Origin: Lepidodermella squamata
Lineage: Eukaryota > Gastrotricha
Direction: 5' to 3'
NCBI GenBank assembly: GCA_047495785.1
Contig: JBLDXI010000015.1
Span: 5,146,001 to 5,210,000, forward strand
Length of the DNA stretch: 64,000 nucleotides
The position numbers and the translations under genes were made by a program. The notes under the pieces were generated by a model. That model was not told where the DNA came from, did not search any database, and saw only the letters and a list, made by a program, of their open reading frames with translations. Positions 58,341-64,000 of this stretch are shown piece after piece (within the stretch, counting starts at the first letter, position 1; every line of letters begins with the position of its first letter).

Positions 58341-60575
58341 TTACTTTAATATGCGCGATAAGTGGCATTTGTGCGCCGTCTATTTACACTTGGCATTTCC
58401 TCAATGCCGCTTATTCGCCAGAAAATTTCAAATTTATCGTTATAATTATATTCATTCGCACTTTCAGTTTGACTTCACTAGCTTCTGACAATGCGGTTAC
58501 TTTGGCCGGTTTTTTCCCATGAGTAAACCGCTCCGTAGGTGCACACACAAATTCGATGATTAACACCGATGTATCATTTTTTGCTGCCGCTGTTTGCCAA
58601 GCTAATAAATTTGCGCGCAATTTTGTCAATAGACATTACATCATAAAACTCATGTTCTGCTATCTCCGCAATTTCAGTATCTACGAATAATTTTGACTTG
58701 CCTTGCTTTTCTTAATTATAGTTAGAAAGGCGCTAATTTTTTGGCTCAATCAAGCAACAATCACATGACCAGCGCATGTTTTTGTAAGCGCAACTTAGAG
58801 CCTTAGCATGCAATAACGATAGCCGCATGTGACGCGCATCGAAGCGCACAAATCGCTATTCTCCAGTGCATTCGCCAGGCGTATGTGACCGCACTGCGCA
58901 AGGTGGGCGGAGTGATGACGGCGGCGAATTTACTCGCCAGCAATCGCGGCGTATCGCTTGCTGTATGCTGATGCCAAATACCTATATAAATATATTGGGC
59001 GCGAAACTACAACTAAGGTGGAATAAATAGTATACAAAATAACTATACGAAGTAGTAGCTGGCTTGTCTTCGCCGCGCCGCCTGCCATTTGCGACGGCGC
59101 GCTGTTGATTGAATTCACGGCGCATCACGCCTTACCTGTCATTTCATTTGGAGTTTCATCTTTTTGAGCTGCGCCGCGCTTCGATAAACTCATTACTGCT
59201 CAATCGCTATCGGTCATTTTACTTCACAAAAAATGAACCAACATCTCTGTTGTTCACGAATGCGCAGCTCTGGTGGCTAATAATCGGCGAATGTTTTTAT
59301 TAAGAATATTCGTCGTATCTTTTTTACTACAACAATTTATTACTTCTAGGTAAATGTTTAGCTTTGCGACATCATTCTATGTCTATTGAACCTTGCCAGC
59401 AAGTGCACCCGTTTGTAAGTATGGTAACTTCCTTCTGAATGCTCTATTTCGCCTGTCGATGTGATCGATTGGGTTGGTCAATGGACAAAATAACGGAAAG
59501 GAAAACAATGGCTATAGGCTTTAGCGAGGTCTGTTGCTGCTTCTTGCTGCTCGCCAGTGTTTGCCCGGCGCGTGCATCGCTGTTTTTCACCAGTTGGCTA
59601 TTTGCCGCGGCGGCGCACGTTATTTTGCTTTTCTAACATCGCCGCAATAATAAAGGCGAGTTACAGCCGTCGAGGTCGGTCAGCCACCAGAAAAGAAGAT
59701 CGATTTGGCGCAGTCAACTGGCCGCCCAAGTATTCGATGTTTGTGTACGCGCGAATTTGCGGTTTTTGTTTTCTGCAAGCTGCCGGCTTGCCAGCGCCCA
59801 TACTTTAATATCCGATTTTTCTGTTGACTGGTATCCGCGGTTGCTTCAGCATGGTGTTTTAACAGGTCCTGCTAGCAAGTAAGCGTGGCCTAGTGGTGCC
59901 AGTTTATTGTTTCAAACTCACCGATTTATGAATGGCGTTACAGCAGCGTTCCATCGGAGCAAGATAAGTACTAATAGGGAGCGCTGAAGCTGTGGAACAG
60001 CTACTATACAAAAACCTTAAAGTAAACGTATACCGCGGCAACATCTGGTTAACGATACATAAACAACACCCGAATTTACAGGCCGCGGGATGAATTTTAC
60101 CTGAATCGCCCGGCTCTGCATGTTGCCAGAGCGCGATGATAGCTAAACCACAGACAACGCTTCACTTTTTTCGAAATAATTTACACATCATTTTATTTAC
60201 CGTGTTTTTGTTATTTACTTCATGATTTCCTCTAGATTTTTTTTGTTCCAAGTTCACTGGATGTATTTTTTCTCATGGCCATACTATGATAGCGGACCAG
60301 CAAGGCTGACTTGTTAAGCCAGCATAGTGGCGATACTGATTTTGTCGTCAATACAGGTATTTTTCATCGGCCTTCATTCGAGCGAGATGAATGGCGTAAA
60401 ATAGCTGAATCTTTGAAATAATTTGACAGTTATAACAACATCAATTTCTATCTCAAATTTTGGCTGCCTACGCTAAGAAACTTAGGGTTTAAGGTTTATA
60501 TTCACTAAATAGTTATTTAGTGCCCTCCTCACTTTGACCTCGCCTAGAAAAAATCAAGATCATTGATAAATTTAA
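58341..60575. other. Intergenic, no gene
   Basis: Mixed-composition DNA with short open frames on both strands and no recognisable element. A second CpG-rich stretch lies near 59065-59110. Confidence 0.4.
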
Positions 60576-60577
60576 AA

Positions 60578-61031
60578 TACCGTATTTTATCGAATAGTAT
60601 CCAACCTCAAATAATAGCCCCCTCGAATAATAGCCACAAAAATTCATCCAAATATTGGGCCAAAGGTTAATAATAGCCCACCTCGAATAATAGCCACATT
60701 CCATATAGTAATATCAATAGGTCTATAATGAACAGCTCATGTAGCTCAAGCTAGCGTGCCAGAAGAAAATTGAGACGTAGAGAAGAGAAAGGGCGACAAC
60801 GAGGAGGATAACTACAGTGCATTTAAGCTTAATTACAGCGACAAAGAGGAATATATTCAAGCTAAAAATGACTAAAAATTTCTGTTGAAGTGATGATTTG
60901 ACGTTTTAGGATAAATAATAGCCTGCCTTGAATAAAAGCCCCCTCGAATAAGAGCCCGATTTTTTTTCACTACTTTTCGAGTTCGGATAAAAATAATAGG
61001 GTTAGGGTTAGGGTTCGATAAAATACGGTAG
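60578..61031. mobile_element. 454-bp MITE with TACCGTATTTTATCGAA ends
   Basis: TACCGTATTTTATCGAA (60578-60594) is repeated exactly, inverted, at 61015-61031. If the outer TA is the target duplication, this is a Tc1/mariner-type MITE with CCGTATTTT ends. The inside repeats the motif TCGAATAATAGCC several times near 60605-60700 and again near 60910-60955 (GAATAAAAGCC, GAATAAGAGCC). Three TTAGGG units lie at 60998-61015. No coding capacity. Confidence 0.8.
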
Positions 61032-61296
61032 GAGAAATTAACAGGCTAATGCTTTTCTCTGCTTCTTTCAGCCATGGCGAGCCCTGGAAGTTCCAGTTAT
61101 GACAGAAATTCGCAGTAGACGGAGGTGCTTTCGTATCTACTGTTCTACACTGGATCACCTATTCGACCTAAACACAATTCTGATAGTATGAAAACTGCGT
61201 GCCATCTATTGCTGGTTATTAAAGTCAAAGTTAATTCCTAGAAATAGAGCATTGAAGAGAGCTGTTTAGCATCTATAGCTGACCGGAAAGCGTGCC

Positions 61297-63215
61297 ATGA
61301 AGCCGTCGATCCCGTTCAACACGGCGTGGTGTGGCATACTATCGCTGTTCGTCAACATATGCCGTAAGTTCGCGAACAAATTTTCTTTATTCTTTCGCGA
61401 TCGATTGTTCTATTCCGCTTCGTCTGGGCTTATTCGATTACTTGATATCGTCGTGGCGTTGTCTCGCCGTAATTTCTGTCGGCCTTTTAAGCATTGAATC
61501 TCGAAATTTCACTGACATGCATTTTAAATTATTACGGTTGCTACCGAACAGCTTTCATGTCTCTCCTCATCCAAGCTTCTTGGTTTGGCATGTTCGACTC
61601 GACATCGGCCGCAGTGCCGGCGCCGCCTTTTGGCCCGCCCGCCAGCTTCAACGAAGCGATAGCGAGCACGTAGCTTTTAATTCTTGTTAATTTTGAAAGG
61701 AGTATGACAGTGGCCTAAAAGTTGCCTTGTTTGCGTGTGCCGTTTTTGCATTCGTTATAATGATTTGGTCAACTTATTGTGACTCATCGTAACGCCGTTC
61801 ATTGTAGTGTGCCCATTCGCCAAGAGCGAATTCCGTTTTTTAACTTACCTCTGATTGGAGATTTCCAGCCTGGGTGATGCGTATTTGGTGCATAACTTTC
61901 CTGTAGACTTTGTCATACTTAGAAGTCGAAGCAGCCAGCCATTGCTAGACCAATTTTAGGTTTATAGACCACGAATTTGCAAATATTAGCTGCATCATTA
62001 ACTTGGGTTTATTTGATAGGAAACAAAGCTTGTTTATTCAGTGTTGTCGGATGCCACTTAACTCTCAGTGATTCTTATTCATTTTTTCTTATATTCAGAG
62101 GGAAGCTTTCAAGAGGATCGACTCGTACGCTATCTGTTTTCGAACTACAGCAAATACAGCAAACCAACCTTTCACGAGAACGAAACAATCGTCATTCAAA
62201 TGCGTCTTTTCTTTTTCAAAATTCACGACATCGTTAGCTAATAGCCTCTTCTGTATGATTTAACTGATCAGTAATTACTTCATGACAGGTTGAGAAGGAT
62301 GAACTGATCGAAACTACTGCTAGGCTTCAATTCGTAAGTTTCACGTTAGACTTTAAGGTTTTCATTCGGCTTTATATCTGCAAAATTAGCACGAAATCCT
62401 TTTAAAACCTGAAGGAATCAAGCTCATCAAAATTGATATGAAGACTTTTTCTAAATGCGGAAACTTTTCTTTTCAGCATTGGCGAGACAAAAGGTTCACA
62501 TGGAAGGAAAATGACTTCGGTAGCATCAACGAAATTTCGCTTCCCGCCAGCCTTGTATGGCTGCCCAACATTGAGCTGTTCAATAGCGCCACTGACTTCT
62601 ACACCCTAACCCAGGACACGAGATTTTCCGTGAAAATACACTCAGATGGTACGGATTAAATATATACCTAAACCTTTAATGCTAAATAAATGTGTTGAAA
62701 ATTTGCACTGTATCGTGTAGGCTCCTTCTGGTGGCACCCAACTGGAAATTTTGCCACCAGGTGTCAGCTCCAACTTCGTTACTTTCCATTCGACCACCAA
62801 ACTTGTGAATACATATTCGAATCTTCGCTGCTCACTGCCGACAAAATGCAGCTAATTATTAGAAGGCAAATCGATTTGAATCTTTATAATCTCCGCTCCC
62901 ACAATTCTGTGGCGAGAAGGAGAGCATCCTTTTCCTCTAAATCTACTAAATCTACTTTGGAGGAAAATTTAAAATTTGACTTTTGCAGAAACAAACCAGC
63001 CATTGACTTCCTGCACTACATAAAATCCGGCAAATACGAATTGCTGGGTGCCGGTGGCAAAAACTACATACGTAACGTCAGCAAGTCGACAGCCTTCTCT
63101 GGAGTCGCGTTTCACGTGAAATTTCGGCGGAAAAAAACTTTCTACGTGTTGAACATTATACTGCCGCTGATTGTCCTCGCTGTGCTACAACTAACTACGT
63201 TCTTTCTTCCAGCTG
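61297..63215 (+). CDS. Cys-loop (nicotinic-like) receptor subunit, 5' part
   Basis: Exons 61297-61363, 62099-62232, 62289-62333, 62477-62648 and 62721-63215 join in phase. They code for a signal peptide, the N-terminal helix (EDRLVRYLFSNYSKYSKPT) and ligand-binding domain (FHWRDKRFTW, LVWLPNIELFNSATD). The signature loop CQLQLRYFPFDHQTC has 13 residues between the cysteines. The first membrane span is FYVLNIILPLIVLAVLQLTT, followed by FFLPA. Subunits form pentameric ion channels at synapses. Here the loop-B tryptophan (normally in a GSWTY context) is replaced by serine/leucine, and loop C has no adjacent cysteines, so this is not an agonist-binding alpha subunit. An insert rich in Arg/Ser/Lys follows the Cys loop. 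Spans 2-4 lie beyond the donor at 63216 and were not found before the window ends. Confidence 0.88.
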
Positions 63216-64000
63216 GTAAGTTTTCAAAGAATGCTTGAGATGGAACTGTAATTTTTGCAGCTGCCTAGAGCATGCGAATTAAGTTATCAAGCTAGCAACC
63301 CTTTCAGCTTGTTTTTGTATCCCATACCTTTGATGGCTTGTAACTTACTTCCTCTGATATTAAACTACAGCGATGAAAGCAGGTCTGTTGGGAACAAGAT
63401 TTGAAGCTTTCCTGACAAAGTTTACTAACCTGCTGGAGTACTGAGTGGATTTACAGATAACCGATCACATCTGCGTGGTTAGCAATCAGCACATAGCATA
63501 ATAGACTGGCAATTTAACATAAGAATAACAGTGTCTAATAACTATTAACACTATTACTCATACTCTTTGCCCTTGTGAGCAATACTACAAGAGTACGTGC
63601 GCGTAATAATAGTATGGGCCATTTGCGCGAGCTTTCCGAATCTGTAAAAAAAATTTCTCATCATAGCAAAAAAAGTTACCTCAAGAAAACTATGCATGGT
63701 CGCCTGGCTCGCGCTATGTACGCGCGCTAATTTGTACCTACTATTTTAGTATTCATCACAAGACCGTTTCCAGGTGTAACTACAGATTTAAGGATAGCTG
63801 TGTACTTCTCAGAGCCTGTTGGCGTTTAAAACCTTATCCATATTTTCGTTTTTCGTTCGTATCGGCTCGCTGATGGCTTAATTAAATGAGCTGCACTGCA
63901 ATACCGAGTTAACTTGATTCAGATATGAAAATTGACTAACATAAACTTGGCAGCTTTTGTTATTAACAAATGCTTGGTTTTCGATGATTTCTAATCACCA
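63216..64000. other. Probably intron of the Cys-loop receptor gene
   Basis: No exon coding for the pore-lining span was seen. The sequence is AT-rich and most likely belongs to a large intron that leaves the window. Confidence 0.45.

Noticed and set aside
60998-61016. Interstitial telomere (TTAGGG)n
   Set aside because: Only about three units, lying inside a MITE. Too short to be a telomere relic.
1-64000. CRISPR arrays, operons, bacterial promoters or an undescribed defence system
   Set aside because: The window is animal DNA with spliced genes. No regularly spaced repeats or prokaryotic gene layout were seen.

Overview
This is a eukaryotic, multicellular-animal window. The genes are split into many short exons separated by small GT-AG introns, often 45-100 bases, and I rebuilt them by joining exons with compatible phase. 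Two recognisable cilium/flagellum coiled-coil proteins (CCDC89-like and CCDC13-like), a glutamate-receptor-accessory type CUB protein, an SLC18 vesicular transporter, an ANTH-domain endocytic adaptor and a Cys-loop receptor point to a bilaterian invertebrate with nerves and flagellated or ciliated cells. The endocytic adaptor reads closest, from memory, to the nematode/ecdysozoan forms, but flagellar genes argue against a crown nematode. I cannot fix the phylum.

Left part (1-16.3 kb): a stray 3' exon, a CCDC89-like gene (+), a Myb/SANT-like gene (-), a p24/TMED cargo receptor (-), a Cramped-like chromatin protein (-), a tRNA-derived SINE, a UPRT homologue (+) convergent with an EF-hand gene (-).

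Middle part (16.4-32.7 kb): a transposon-rich block. A 5.4 kb interval is bounded by perfect 29-bp inverted repeats with TA at both sides and carries a diverged three-copy ~360-bp tandem repeat and fold-back sequences. Next to it lies a Ty3/gypsy-type LTR element whose gag is split by a 6.3 kb insertion with 20-bp inverted repeats and an 8-bp target duplication; that insertion is itself interrupted by a 674-bp hAT-type MITE with its own 8-bp duplication.

Right part (32.7-64 kb): an unrecognised small probably secreted protein (+), a divergent SLC18 transporter (-), riboflavin kinase (-), CCDC13-like (-), AP180/CALM-like (+), a SOL-1-like two-CUB membrane protein (-), a second extracellular CUB-like protein (-), about 8.7 kb of mostly non-coding DNA with a MITE and a CpG-rich patch, and the 5' part of a Cys-loop receptor subunit (+) that runs off the window.

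Several right-side genes (SLC18, AP180, SOL-1-like, Cys-loop receptor) are synaptic in other animals; I infer no operon, since orientations are mixed and gaps are large.
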